Positions 17,234-26,783 of a stretch of DNA of 64,000 nt are shown piece by piece (the stretch's first letter is position 1; every line of letters begins with the position of its first letter). This DNA is from Sphingobacterium sp. GVS05A (GTDB lineage Bacteria > Bacteroidota > Bacteroidia > Sphingobacteriales > Sphingobacteriaceae). The translations under genes were made by a program, and so were the position numbers. Location of the stretch: positions 1-64,000 of the forward strand of contig NZ_JAHXYR010000004.1 of NCBI RefSeq assembly GCF_019969845.1. Reading direction: 5' to 3'. Under the pieces are notes generated by a model that made no database searches, was not told where the DNA came from, and saw nothing but the letters and a program-made list of their open reading frames with translations.

Positions 17234-17287
17234 GGTCGTTTAATAAAATTGATTAAATAGTGTACTATTTACAATTAGTTGATGCTT

Positions 17288-19015
17288 TTAATGTGCTCCT
17301 TCAGCCTCGATTTCATCAATATTGATTCCTTGTTTAGTTAAAATTCCCTTGACAAATACAGCAAAGAAAACGATATAACAGAATCCGATTAATGGTAGGA
17401 TATAGGAGTTGTGTATTCCAATAAGATCGGCCAATTTTCCTTGGATAGGAGGAAGGACACCACCACCAAGGATCATCATGACTAAGAATGCTGAACCCTG
17501 AGCAGTATATTTTCCAAGACCAACGATTGATAAACTGAAAATAGATGACCACATAATTGAACAGGCAAGTCCTCCTGATAAAAATGCATAAATCGCGATT
17601 GTACCTGAAGAGAAAAGGCCGATTAACATAGCGATGATTCCAAATAAACCGAAAATGATTAATGTTCGTGCAGGTTTTTCTTTACTTAGATAGAAAGCCA
17701 TGATTTGCAGAATAATACAGATCACATAGTAATAAAGGTGTGACATTTCGAAACCTGCAAGTGTATTGACACCAATTATAATCGAGAAAGCGATTAAAGG
17801 AACAATAATCAGTAATCCATTTTTAGCCGATTTACTGAGGTTGAATGCTGTAATGGCACCGGCCCATCGACCGATCATCATACTTCCCCAATACATGGAT
17901 ACATATGGTGTGATTTGTGAAGACTGTAGGTGGCCAAATTCTTTTAAAGTAAGCAACTCACCTAAGTTACTTCCAATAGCAACTTCGATACCTACATAGA
18001 TAAATAATGCAAGCATTCCCAAAGCCAGTTGCGGATATTTCATTGCTCCCCAGCCTTCAGGATTCTTTTTAGCGCTTCTGTTGGAGAAAAGTAAACCCCC
18101 GATAACAACAATTAATGCGCCTGCTAACCATAGCATACGTTGTGTTTCAAGTGGTTTGGCAACTTCTTTAATATGTGCTTTTAATTGATCGATTTGTAGC
18201 TGGTCAGTGAGGCTTGATGCTTGTTGATGTAGCTGTTCGATATGCAATGCAAGGTCACTTTTGTAACTTAGGAATACTGGAGTGAACATACCGAATAGTA
18301 GAACTGTCATGATGATCAAGGTACGTAAAGCCTTATTGGCCTTTTCCATGGGTTCATTGCTAATTCCAGCTGGAACTTTTTTACTGAAATTGAACAATGC
18401 TGCAGCCAAAAGAAACAACAAACCAACACCAACATATAGATATACAACTTTATTTAAAGGAAGATTAGCAATTTCTGAATCTGAGATCGGCTCAAATGTT
18501 CCAAATAGCGAGAAACCAATCACCAATGGTCCTATTGTCGTTCCGAATGAGTTGATACCACCGCCAAGGTTAACACGTGATGCTCCCGTCTTTGGGTCAC
18601 CTAATAAAACAGCGAAGGGATTAGCAGCTGTTTGCTGCAACGAGAATCCAAGTGCAACCACAAATAGACCCAACAACATTCCAATATATAAATTTACCTC
18701 GACCGCCACAATCATTGCAGCTGCTCCCAACGCAGAAAATAGTAGACCATAGACGATACTTTTTTTGTAACCCCATTTTCCAACAAGGTCTTTACCGCCA
18801 ATTGAACTGAAGATAAAGAGGAGTAATGCACCAATGTAGTAGGCCGTGTAAAAAGCAAAGTCAATGAGCTGCGATTGAAATTGATCTAGGTGAAAATAAT
18901 TCTTGCAGAATGGGATAAATACGCTATTTCCCGCTGCAATGAACCCCCAAAAGAAAAACACAATAATCAATGTGTAGAGTGCGGGGTAATTGGTTTTAGT
19001 TTGTTGCTGTTCCAT
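17288..19015 (-). CDS. MFS sugar transporter, FucP/NagP-like, with long central loop
   Basis: This 575-aa permease belongs to the FucP-type sugar:proton symporters ([20 protein letters not shown] at the start, [16 protein letters not shown] after helix 4). It should have 12 membrane helices. Family members are usually near 420-440 aa. The extra length comes mainly from a loop between helices 6 and 7 (about 220-295) with a coiled-coil-like stretch ([18 protein letters not shown]), plus an extra helix pair. With the neighbouring kinase it probably handles GlcNAc or a related sugar. Confidence 0.88.
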   Translation of the reverse strand: MEQQQTKTNYPALYTLIIVFFFWGFIAAGNSVFIPFCKNYFHLDQFQSQLIDFAFYTAYYIGALLLFIFSSIGGKDLVGKWGYKKSIVYGLLFSALGAAAMIVAVEVNLYIGMLLGLFVVALGFSLQQTAANPFAVLLGDPKTGASRVNLGGGINSFGTTIGPLVIGFSLFGTFEPISDSEIANLPLNKVVYLYVGVGLLFLLAAALFNFSKKVPAGISNEPMEKANKALRTLIIMTVLLFGMFTPVFLSYKSDLALHIEQLHQQASSLTDQLQIDQLKAHIKEVAKPLETQRMLWLAGALIVVIGGLLFSNRSAKKNPEGWGAMKYPQLALGMLALFIYVGIEVAIGSNLGELLTLKEFGHLQSSQITPYVSMYWGSMMIGRWAGAITAFNLSKSAKNGLLIIVPLIAFSIIIGVNTLAGFEMSHLYYYVICIILQIMAFYLSKEKPARTLIIFGLFGIIAMLIGLFSSGTIAIYAFLSGGLACSIMWSSIFSLSIVGLGKYTAQGSAFLVMMILGGGVLPPIQGKLADLIGIHNSYILPLIGFCYIVFFAVFVKGILTKQGINIDEIEAEGAH

Positions 19016-19310
19016 ATAAGGGATCTAAAAACTTAAATTTTGAAAGGTACGAACTTATGAAAAAAAATATAAAATTCAATCTAAAAATGTCGTTAAATCG
19101 TTTTACTAGCTACAATAGTAAATATTTTTTTTGAAATATTTTGAAATAACAAAATTTGTTTTTTTCTTTGTCTAGGTTCTCAAGATTTAATCCACTTCGG
19201 GTTTAAAAGAAATCATTAAGTTCTTCATTCACTTAAACAAGGAAACAAGCTTAGGTGTGTAATCAGAATAAAGCTCAAAAGAAAATCCAAAAATCATACA
19301 CAACACATTA

Positions 19311-20810
19311 ATGGATATTAACGAATTAAACGCTAAACTCGTATCGGAATTGCGCGAGATTGCTAAGTTGATCGGTATCGCGGATGCTGATAAATTGCGT
19401 AAGCAAGAATTAATAGAAAGAATTAGCAATACCGGTGGGGAAGAAGAAGCAGCTCCGGCTTCTGTAGAAAAAGTTGCTAAAGTTGAGGAGGATAATCAGG
19501 AACAGGGTGAACGCACTCGTAAGCGCGTAAGAACGGTGAAGACCGTTGAGCCTGTGACTGTCAGAAAACGTGAGACTGTTGAAAGTGAGGAAAGCAGTCC
19601 CGCAGTAGAAACTACTCCTACAACAGATAAAGGTTCCCAACCTGAAAAAACACCTCAAACTCCTAAAGCTGAAAATACTTCTTCTGGTACAGATTTCGAC
19701 AATGTTATCGTTAATGAAGGTGTGTTAGAAATTATGCCAGATGGCTATGGTTTCTTGCGTTCATCAGACTATAACTATCTGACATCTCCAGATGATATTT
19801 ATGTATCACAGTCTCAGATCAAATTATTTGGTTTGAAAACAGGAGATACCGTTCGTGGTTGTATTCGCCCTCCAAAAGAAGGTGAGAAATATTTTCCATT
19901 GGTTAGAGTAGAGGCCATCAACGGACAGAATCCTGCAGAGGTACGTGACCGTGTGCCTTTTGACTACTTGACACCTTTATTCCCTGATGAGCGCTTAAAT
20001 CTAGATATGGGTATGGGTAACTACTCAACTCGTATTATGGATTTGTTTACGCCAATTGGTAAAGGTCAACGTGGATTGATCGTTGCTCAACCAAAAACGG
20101 GTAAAACAAATTTATTGAAGGAAGTTGCTAACGCAATTGCGAAGAATCATCCTGAGGTATACCTTATTATCTTGTTGATTGATGAGCGCCCTGAGGAGGT
20201 TACAGATATGGCAAGAAGTGTGCGTGCTGAGGTTGTATCATCTACTTTTGATGAACCTGCTGATCGCCATGTAAAAATTGCTAATATTGTATTGGAGAAA
20301 GCGAAACGTATGGTAGAGTGTGGTCATGACGTGGTAATCCTATTGGATTCAATCACTCGTCTGGCACGTGCTTACAATACTGTTGCTCCTGCTTCAGGTA
20401 AAATCTTGTCGGGTGGTGTGGATGCAAATGCACTACATAAACCAAAACGTTTCTTTGGTGCGGCTCGAAATATCGAAAACGGTGGTTCATTAACAATCCT
20501 TGCAACAGCTTTAACAGATACTGGTTCAAAAATGGATGAGGTGATCTTTGAAGAATTTAAAGGAACGGGTAATATGGAGTTACAATTGGATCGTAAATTG
20601 GCGAACAAGCGTATCTTCCCTGCAATTGACATTACTGCGTCAAGTACACGTCGTGATGATCTATTGACAGATAAAGAATCATTGCAACGTATTTGGGTAC
20701 TTCGCAATCACTTGTCGGATATGAATTCTACAGAAGCAATGGAATTCTTGCAAGGACAAATGCGTGGTACTAAATCAAATGAAGAATTTTTGATCAGTAT
20801 GAATGGGTAA
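19311..20810 (+). CDS. rho: Transcription termination factor Rho with disordered insert
   Basis: This 499-aa RNA-dependent ATPase hexamer ends transcription. Residues 1-40 are the Rho_N helical domain. Residues about 41-127 are a low-complexity, charged insert not found in E. coli Rho. Residues about 130-205 form the RNA-binding cold-shock-like domain ([15 protein letters not shown]). The ATPase follows with Walker A AQPKTGKT (K265), a Walker B region [16 protein letters not shown] and the Q/R loops. A disordered insert is common in Bacteroidota Rho and has been linked to condensate formation in Bacteroides. Monocistronic, ended at 20833. Confidence 0.98.
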   Translation: MDINELNAKLVSELREIAKLIGIADADKLRKQELIERISNTGGEEEAAPASVEKVAKVEEDNQEQGERTRKRVRTVKTVEPVTVRKRETVESEESSPAVETTPTTDKGSQPEKTPQTPKAENTSSGTDFDNVIVNEGVLEIMPDGYGFLRSSDYNYLTSPDDIYVSQSQIKLFGLKTGDTVRGCIRPPKEGEKYFPLVRVEAINGQNPAEVRDRVPFDYLTPLFPDERLNLDMGMGNYSTRIMDLFTPIGKGQRGLIVAQPKTGKTNLLKEVANAIAKNHPEVYLIILLIDERPEEVTDMARSVRAEVVSSTFDEPADRHVKIANIVLEKAKRMVECGHDVVILLDSITRLARAYNTVAPASGKILSGGVDANALHKPKRFFGAARNIENGGSLTILATALTDTGSKMDEVIFEEFKGTGNMELQLDRKLANKRIFPAIDITASSTRRDDLLTDKESLQRIWVLRNHLSDMNSTEAMEFLQGQMRGTKSNEEFLISMNG

Positions 20811-20832
20811 TCCCATCAAATTTTAATATTTT

Positions 20833-20866
20833 AGCCATCATTTTACTAAAATGATGGCTTTTTTGT
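20833..20866 (+). terminator. Terminator of rho
   Basis: AGCCATCATTTT (20833-20844) and AAAATGATGGCT (20848-20859) form a perfect 12-bp stem with a 3-nt loop and T6 tail. Confidence 0.93.
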
Positions 20867-20976
20867 GTCCGATCGTATGATGTGGTAGAGAATTCAATTT
20901 TGAAATATTATTGAGCTGCTAATACATACAATGTGGCTACGTTGAAAATTGTAATAAGTACATAAATATAATATTG

Positions 20977-21657
20977 ATGAAAAAACATATTCCAAATCTG
21001 CTGACCTGCCTCAATCTTTTTAGTGGTTGTATCGCTGTACTGATGGCGTTGGATGGCAACATAAAAGCGGTAACTATATGTGTGCTTGTTTCTGGAATAT
21101 TTGATTTTTTTGATGGTATGGTCGCAAGGCTTCTTCATGTAAAGTCGCCTATTGGAAAAGAGCTGGATTCGCTTGCCGATATGGTCAGCTTTGGATTTCT
21201 ACCAGGGGTAATTATGTTTACACTATTGCAAAAAGTGTTTCCCGGTGGATCTTTATTTCCTTATCTAGGTTTTATTGTTACGGTATTTTCAGCATTACGT
21301 TTGGCTAAGTTTAATTTGGATGAGCGACAAACGGCTGATTTTATTGGACTTAATACTCCAATGAATACTTTTTATGTTCTCTCATTGCCTTATATAGCTG
21401 ATAAGTATCCTGGACTCGTTATAAATCCAATATTTTTAATTTGTAGTGCGCTGCTGACTAGCTACTTGTTGATTAGCGAGATTCGACTGTTTTCGATGAA
21501 ATTTAGTTCAATGGACTGGACGACGAATAAATATCGTTTTATTTTTCTATTCTTAACTTTGGTTTTATTTGCAATTGGACAGTTTATGGCTTTGCCAGTT
21601 ATTCTACTTTTGTATTTTATACTTTCAGCATTGCATTTTAATAAAAAAACGATCTAA
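20977..21657 (+). CDS. pssA: CDP-diacylglycerol--serine O-phosphatidyltransferase
   Basis: This 226-aa membrane enzyme makes phosphatidylserine, the precursor of phosphatidylethanolamine. The CDP-alcohol phosphotransferase motif is intact: DFFDGMVARL, then GKELDSLADMVSFG, giving the D-G-A-R-G-D-D pattern. About six further helices follow. I start at the ATG at 20977; a TTG directly before it would add one residue. The stop codon lies inside a palindrome shared with the convergent Hpt gene. Confidence 0.95.
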   Translation: MKKHIPNLLTCLNLFSGCIAVLMALDGNIKAVTICVLVSGIFDFFDGMVARLLHVKSPIGKELDSLADMVSFGFLPGVIMFTLLQKVFPGGSLFPYLGFIVTVFSALRLAKFNLDERQTADFIGLNTPMNTFYVLSLPYIADKYPGLVINPIFLICSALLTSYLLISEIRLFSMKFSSMDWTTNKYRFIFLFLTLVLFAIGQFMALPVILLLYFILSALHFNKKTI

Positions 21658-21672
21658 CTTAGATCGTTTTTT
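21644..21672. terminator. Bidirectional terminator that encodes both stop codons
   Basis: AAAAAACGATCTAA (21644-21657) and TTAGATCGTTTTTT (21659-21672) are perfect inverted copies around one base. The palindrome includes the last codons and TAA of pssA and, on the other strand, those of the Hpt gene, so both proteins end in Lys-Thr-Ile. Confidence 0.9.
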
Positions 21673-22003
21673 CATATTGTTCGAGTTCAAATAACAGTTC
21701 TTTCATTTCGATGTCCAACACCTCAAAAGTTGCCCTAAGTCCTTCTAAGGATTCCTGATTTTTGGCACTTAATTCCAAATTCTCAAATTTGGCTTTTAAG
21801 TGGAAAGCTCCGATATAATCCATCGTCGGCTTAATATGATGAGCTGCATCTGCAATTTTTTGATGATTATCTGTATTTAAGGCATTTCGCAAGTTGTCTA
21901 AGTCAACTGGGGTCTGGATAAGATACATTGATACAAATTGTTTGATCAAATCTGTATTGTCAAACATATTCTGGTTGATCAGGTCAATGTCGATATGATT
22001 CAT
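21659..22003 (-). CDS. Hpt (histidine phosphotransfer) domain protein
   Basis: This 114-aa all-helical protein fits a stand-alone Hpt domain. The phosphorylation site motif is ADAAHHIKPTMDYIG, with the second His (about residue 49) in the usual place before Lys. The N-terminal part resembles the helix and acidic residues before it. Such proteins relay phosphate between hybrid kinases and response regulators. No partner is nearby. The start overlaps the 3' end of folK by 20 bp, which suggests coupled translation. Confidence 0.82.
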   Translation of the reverse strand: MNHIDIDLINQNMFDNTDLIKQFVSMYLIQTPVDLDNLRNALNTDNHQKIADAAHHIKPTMDYIGAFHLKAKFENLELSAKNQESLEGLRATFEVLDIEMKELLFELEQYEKTI

Positions 22004-22487
22004 CGTTGCTAATTTTCTTTACGTGTAATTCGTCCTTGCAATTATGCAATAAAGATACATTATTTATTTTGTAAACAGGGTGTATGTATGTTGGGGCTAT
22101 TTCTGCTAAGGGCTCCAGTGTAAAGCGTCGTTCTGCAATAAAAGGATGTGGTATAATCAGATTTGGGTAATTGATAACTTCGTCGTTGAAATAAAGTAAA
22201 TCAATGTCTATCGCCCGCTCTCCCCATTTCTTCAGTCGTACTCTTCCTAGATCTAATTCAATCTTTTGGGTAAGATTTAAACATTCAAGTGCGGATAGCG
22301 GTGAACTTATTAGAATGACCTGATTAAGGAATGAAGGTTGATCTTCAACTCCCCAAGCTGCAGTTTCATAAATTGAGGATTCTTGCAAGATCATTCCAAT
22401 CTGTTGTTCGAGGGATTGTTTTGCTAAAGAGAGTTGTTGCAAGCGGTCTCCTAAGTTCGTTCCCAATAATATAAAAATCTTGTTCAT
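21984..22487 (-). CDS. folK: 2-amino-4-hydroxy-6-hydroxymethyldihydropteridine diphosphokinase
   Basis: This 167-aa enzyme (HPPK) transfers pyrophosphate to the pterin in folate synthesis. The family signature is clear: LLGTNLGDR at the N-terminus, ETAAWGVEDQPSFLNQV, and RWGxRxIDIDLL-like KKWGERAIDIDLLYF, followed by IPHPFIAERRF. It is first in a two-gene unit with the Hpt gene and divergent from sppA. Confidence 0.96.
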   Translation of the reverse strand: MNKIFILLGTNLGDRLQQLSLAKQSLEQQIGMILQESSIYETAAWGVEDQPSFLNQVILISSPLSALECLNLTQKIELDLGRVRLKKWGERAIDIDLLYFNDEVINYPNLIIPHPFIAERRFTLEPLAEIAPTYIHPVYKINNVSLLHNCKDELHVKKISNDESYRH

Positions 22488-22609
22488 GTCGCTAAATTAA
22501 GTCTTTATGAAATAAAATACTGGGGGAATAAAAAATATTGCATTACCTTTAGCGTAAAATAAATCATTCCCTTTGCAAGAACTGCATAAACTGGAATTAA
22601 TTATAAAAT

Positions 22610-24376
22610 ATGAAATCATTTTTTAAGTATGTATTGGCAACGATTACAGGGATTGTTATATCTTTTGTGATTTTGTTTATTGTTTTTATGGGTATTATCG
22701 GTGCGATTATTAGCTCTGCTTCCTCTGATCAGGAAGTTGCTGTCAAAACCAATTCGGTGCTGTTTCTATCCTTTGACTATGATATTAATGAACGGAATGA
22801 CAATAATCCCTTTGGAAGCTTAAATTTTCCGGGTTATTCTACCAAGAGTATCGGGTTGGATGATATTCTAGCAAGAATAAGGTATGCGGCAACAGATGCG
22901 AATATTAAGGGGATTTATATGGATGCGGGTAGTATCGGTACTGGTTTTGCAAGTTTAAAGGCTGTACGCGATGAACTGTTAGCGTTTAAAAAAACAGGGA
23001 AATTTGTTGTTGCCTACAATGCGGGGTATAATCAAAAAGCATATTATGTAGCCAGTATTGCAGATAAGGTATATGTCAATCCCCAAGGCACCATAGATTT
23101 TAGGGGTCTTTCTAGTTCGACAATGTTTTACAAAGACCTATTGGACAAAGTTGGGGTTGAGATGCAGATTGTGAAAGTTGGGACGTTTAAGAGCGCAGTG
23201 GAGCCTTACTTCCTAAATAAGATGAGTGATCCAAACCGTTTGCAGGTAACATCGTACCTGGGAAGTATATATGATACTTTTATCAATGAAATCGCGACAA
23301 GTAGGAATATTCCGGCAGATTCATTGCGTGGTATAGCCAATGATTATCTGGTTAGGAATGCTGATGATGCGGTACGTTATAAGCTTGCTGATGCTAAGAT
23401 CTATAAGGACGAACTGCTCTCTGATTTAAGAAAGCGATTGAAGATAGGCGAGAAGGATGAGATATCTTTTGTTTCATTGTTAGATTACAATAAAAAGGTG
23501 AAGGATGATGCCAGCGGATCTGAAATAGCTCTACTTTATGCTGTTGGTGAGATTGTGGATGGTGAAGGTACCCGTCCGGGTGAGATCGGAGGGGATAAAT
23601 TTTCAAGAGAATTACGGAAGCTGCGAGAGGATGATGCTGTAAAGGCTGTTGTGCTGCGTGTGAATTCACCTGGGGGTTCGGCACTTGCTTCAGATATTAT
23701 CTGGAGGGAGGTGATTTTGACTAAAAAAGTTAAACCAGTGATTGTTTCTATGGGAGATGTGGCGGCTTCAGGGGGCTATTATATTGCTGCTGCCGCTGAC
23801 TCCATATTTGCTGAGCCAACGACCATCACCGGATCAATTGGTGTATTTGGTGTAATACCTAATTTCCAAAATCTGATGAACAATAAAATTGGCGTTCACT
23901 ACGATGGTGTAAAGACAGGGAAGTTTGCGGATTTGATGACTACTTTTGATCGCCCATTGACCGCTGAAGAAAGGGATATTATCCAACGTGAGGTTGACAA
24001 AGTGTATACTACTTTTACAAAAGTTGTGTCCGAAGGTAGAAAGATGCCATTGGCGAATGTTGATAGTATTGGTCAGGGGCGCGTTTGGACGGGTGTACAG
24101 GGGCTGAGTAACAAATTGGTGGATCGTCTGGGTAATCTTGATGTTGCCATTCAGGCGGCGGCTAAAAAGGCAAATCTAAGCAAGTATAAAGTTTCACAAT
24201 ATCCTGCGAAGGAAGATCCGTTTACCTCAATATTGAACAATTCAAAGGAAAAAGTTCAGGCTTGGGTTGCTAAAGAACAAATGGGCGAATACTATCGTTA
24301 TTTTGATGTGATGCGGAAGGCGACAGCGCAGAGTGGGGTTCAGGCAAGGTTGCCTTATACTGTTGAAATCCATTAA
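22610..24376 (+). CDS. sppA: Signal peptide peptidase SppA, 67K type
   Basis: This 588-aa membrane-anchored serine protease digests cleaved signal peptides. One membrane helix (about 8-35) is followed by two tandem crotonase-like domains. The general base is probably K194 in VGTFKSAVEP and the nucleophile S387 in DVAASGGYYIA, matching the Lys/Ser dyad split across the two domains in the long SppA form. The gene is alone, ended by the terminator at 24394. Confidence 0.95.
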   Translation: MKSFFKYVLATITGIVISFVILFIVFMGIIGAIISSASSDQEVAVKTNSVLFLSFDYDINERNDNNPFGSLNFPGYSTKSIGLDDILARIRYAATDANIKGIYMDAGSIGTGFASLKAVRDELLAFKKTGKFVVAYNAGYNQKAYYVASIADKVYVNPQGTIDFRGLSSSTMFYKDLLDKVGVEMQIVKVGTFKSAVEPYFLNKMSDPNRLQVTSYLGSIYDTFINEIATSRNIPADSLRGIANDYLVRNADDAVRYKLADAKIYKDELLSDLRKRLKIGEKDEISFVSLLDYNKKVKDDASGSEIALLYAVGEIVDGEGTRPGEIGGDKFSRELRKLREDDAVKAVVLRVNSPGGSALASDIIWREVILTKKVKPVIVSMGDVAASGGYYIAAAADSIFAEPTTITGSIGVFGVIPNFQNLMNNKIGVHYDGVKTGKFADLMTTFDRPLTAEERDIIQREVDKVYTTFTKVVSEGRKMPLANVDSIGQGRVWTGVQGLSNKLVDRLGNLDVAIQAAAKKANLSKYKVSQYPAKEDPFTSILNNSKEKVQAWVAKEQMGEYYRYFDVMRKATAQSGVQARLPYTVEIH

Positions 24377-24393
24377 TGATAATTTAATCCGAT

Positions 24394-24432
24394 AAAAAGG
24401 CATTTATTTGATGAAAATAAATGCCTTTTTTC
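24394..24432 (+). terminator. Terminator of sppA
   Basis: A 16-bp perfect stem (24394-24409 with 24415-24430, core AAGGCATTTATT) with a 5-nt loop ends in a T run. Confidence 0.93.
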
Positions 24433-24445
24433 TATATTTAGCTGT

Positions 24446-24460
24446 TCGTTTGGCAAACGA
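24446..24460. promoter_or_regulatory. Palindrome in the pgk leader, possible operator
   Basis: TCGTTTGGCAAACGA is a perfect palindrome with 7-bp arms, 27 bp before the pgk start. TATATTTA (24433-24440), similar to the -7 consensus, lies just upstream, so the palindrome would sit at the transcription start. A repressor site is inferred. Confidence 0.4.
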
Positions 24461-24487
24461 CAGATCCTAAAACATTAAAGTTACATA

Positions 24488-25678
24488 ATGAAAACAGTAG
24501 ACGATTTAAATTTTGCAGGTAAAAAAGCCTTGGTTCGCGTAGATTTCAACGTTCCTTTGGATGAAAATTTCAATATTACGGATGATAATCGTATTCAGGG
24601 AGCTGCTCCAACAATAAAGAAAATTTTGAACGACGGCGGAAGCGTGATATTGATGTCCCATTTAGGAAGACCAAAAGATGGTCCTACTGATAAGTATTCA
24701 TTAAAACATATTGTGGCTCATCTATCTAAGGTATTAGGTACAGAAGTTCAATTTGCCGATGATTGTATTGGAAATGAAGCTGTAGAAAAAGCTGCTGCAT
24801 TGCAGGCTGGCCAAGTTTTATTACTTGAGAATCTACGTTTTTATAAAGAAGAGGAAAAAGGTGATGTAGGATTTGCTGAAAAGCTTTCAAAATTGGGTGA
24901 TGTTTATGTGAATGATGCCTTCGGTACCGCGCATAGAGCACATGCTTCAACTGCGATTGTCGCACAGTTTTTTCCATCAGCTAAATATAGCGGTTATTTG
25001 ATGGCTGCCGAGGTAGGGAATGCAGAGAAAGTTTTGAATAATCCGGTTAGACCTTTTACAGCGATTATGGGGGGAGCGAAAGTTTCTGATAAGATCCAAT
25101 TGATCGAAGCTTTATTGGATAAAGTGGATAACCTACTGATCGGTGGAGGTATGGCTTATACTTTTATCAAAGCAAGAGGTGGTGAAATTGGTAAGTCATT
25201 GGTTGAGATGGATAAACTTGACCTCGCAAATGAATTGGTAAAGAAAGCAAAAGAAAAAGGCGTGAATCTTGTTATTCCTACAGATGCTCAAATTGCTGAT
25301 GCGTTTTCTAATGATGCAAATGTATATGACGGGCCAAATGATCAAATTCCTGCGGATCTTCAGGGCTTGGATATCGGACAGGAGTCTGCTAAGAATTTTG
25401 CGGCTATTATCAAAGATTCAAAAACAGTTCTTTGGAATGGACCTATGGGGGTTTTTGAATTTGATACTTTTGCAAAGGGTACCAAAGCTGTGGCTGATGC
25501 TGTTGTAGAAGCAACCAAAAATGGCGCATTTTCTTTAATCGGTGGGGGAGATTCAGCTGCTGCAGTAAGTAAATTTGGTATGACTGAAGATGTTAGCTAT
25601 GTCAGTACAGGTGGAGGAGCACTATTAGAATATATGGAAGGTAAAGTTCTTCCTGGTGTAAAAGCACTCGAAGACTAA
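24488..25678 (+). CDS. pgk: Phosphoglycerate kinase
   Basis: This 396-aa glycolytic enzyme moves phosphate from 1,3-bisphosphoglycerate to ADP. Signatures seen: [11 protein letters not shown] near the start, [31 protein letters not shown] and the nucleotide loop [13 protein letters not shown]. Length is standard. It is monocistronic, with the possible operator upstream and a strong terminator downstream; no gap or tpi gene is beside it. Confidence 0.98.
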   Translation: MKTVDDLNFAGKKALVRVDFNVPLDENFNITDDNRIQGAAPTIKKILNDGGSVILMSHLGRPKDGPTDKYSLKHIVAHLSKVLGTEVQFADDCIGNEAVEKAAALQAGQVLLLENLRFYKEEEKGDVGFAEKLSKLGDVYVNDAFGTAHRAHASTAIVAQFFPSAKYSGYLMAAEVGNAEKVLNNPVRPFTAIMGGAKVSDKIQLIEALLDKVDNLLIGGGMAYTFIKARGGEIGKSLVEMDKLDLANELVKKAKEKGVNLVIPTDAQIADAFSNDANVYDGPNDQIPADLQGLDIGQESAKNFAAIIKDSKTVLWNGPMGVFEFDTFAKGTKAVADAVVEATKNGAFSLIGGGDSAAAVSKFGMTEDVSYVSTGGGALLEYMEGKVLPGVKALED

Positions 25679-25697
25679 TAAATCAAACAGAATATTG

Positions 25698-25729
25698 AAA
25701 AGGGATAACGTTGAGTTATCCCTTTTTTT
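25698..25729 (+). terminator. Terminator of pgk
   Basis: AAAAGGGATAAC (25698-25709) pairs with GTTATCCCTTTT (25715-25726), with a T tail. Confidence 0.93.
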
Positions 25730-25940
25730 ATGAGGAAAGACTGCCCTAAATCTATTGCGTTTTTTTATTGATGGTGGTAGGAACTAATGACTTGTGAAAA
25801 AAGCTTTCTATTTATTATGGTTGAGATCCGTTCGTTAATGTCAGATTTAAATCAATTATCTGTTAAATATCTGTATAGTGTTGGTGAGTGTTTACCGTAT
25901 TTGCTAAATTTAACAAAACATGATTATATAGGTTTTATTG

Positions 25941-26783
25941 ATGGATGCTAATCACAAAAAAGAAAAAGATAGTTCGGGTTTTTTTTCGGTGTTGACATAC
26001 AATGTAGCGGGATTGCCAGGGTTTATTTCTTCTGCAATTACAGGCAGGAGTACGAGTATTGCTGAAATAGGCAAAAAGATTAATCCTTTTGATATCGTAA
26101 ATGTGCAGGAGGATTTCAATTATAACAATAGTCTTTATTCGGGGGGGAACCAACACCCTTATCGGACTAAACCCAAGGGGCGTGTGCCTTTTGGTGATGG
26201 TTTGAATACCCTGTCTCGTTTTCCGATGTCAGATGTAGTCCGGGTTCCCTGGAAAAAACGCACAGGAGCTGATTCTCTGACACCCAAAGGCTTTACCTTG
26301 GTCAAGGTGGAAATAGTTGCGGGGATATGGCTAGATGTCTATAATGTACATGCAAACGCTCAGAACAATAGGCGAGCCTCTAATGCTAGAAGGGACAATC
26401 TCAATCAGCTGCGCGATTATATAGGTGAGAACTCTGGCGAGAATGCACTGATTGTTATGGGGGACTTTAATGCACATTATAGTTTCGGTGATGATAATCT
26501 ACATGATTTTATGGAGTCAACCACATTGGTGGACAGTTGGGTTGAACTCCAAAACGGTGGACTGGTGCCAGAAGCGAAGCATGCATTCAAACCTCCTCAT
26601 ATGTTATCAATTGGCAACCAGAGCGAGTCAATAGACAAGATTCTTTACCGTAGCAACGGTCATCTAAAGTTGGCTGCACGTGACTATAATATAGAAAATA
26701 ATCTGTTTACGAATCTAAGGGGCTTACCTTTGTCAGATCATTATGCTCTAGCTGCTAATTTTAATTGGGCTATTCATCCTTAG
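25941..26783 (+). CDS. Endonuclease/exonuclease/phosphatase family protein
   Basis: This 280-aa protein has the DNase I-like fold motifs in order: LTYNVAGLPG, NVQEDFNYN (metal Glu), YNVHANA, VMGDFNAH (catalytic Asp/Asn), SIDKILYR and LSDHYAL (final catalytic His). It lacks a signal peptide. Members hydrolyse nucleic acids, inositol phosphates or sphingomyelin, so the substrate cannot be told from sequence. I start at the ATG at 25941, not the TTG before it. Its 3' end overlaps the convergent 949-aa gene by four bases. Confidence 0.85.
   Translation: MDANHKKEKDSSGFFSVLTYNVAGLPGFISSAITGRSTSIAEIGKKINPFDIVNVQEDFNYNNSLYSGGNQHPYRTKPKGRVPFGDGLNTLSRFPMSDVVRVPWKKRTGADSLTPKGFTLVKVEIVAGIWLDVYNVHANAQNNRRASNARRDNLNQLRDYIGENSGENALIVMGDFNAHYSFGDDNLHDFMESTTLVDSWVELQNGGLVPEAKHAFKPPHMLSIGNQSESIDKILYRSNGHLKLAARDYNIENNLFTNLRGLPLSDHYALAANFNWAIHP

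Noticed and set aside
18282..18752. 156-codon frame opposite the sugar transporter gene
   Set aside because: It is the mirror of a clear membrane-protein gene and its peptide is Pro/Asn-rich without any fold.
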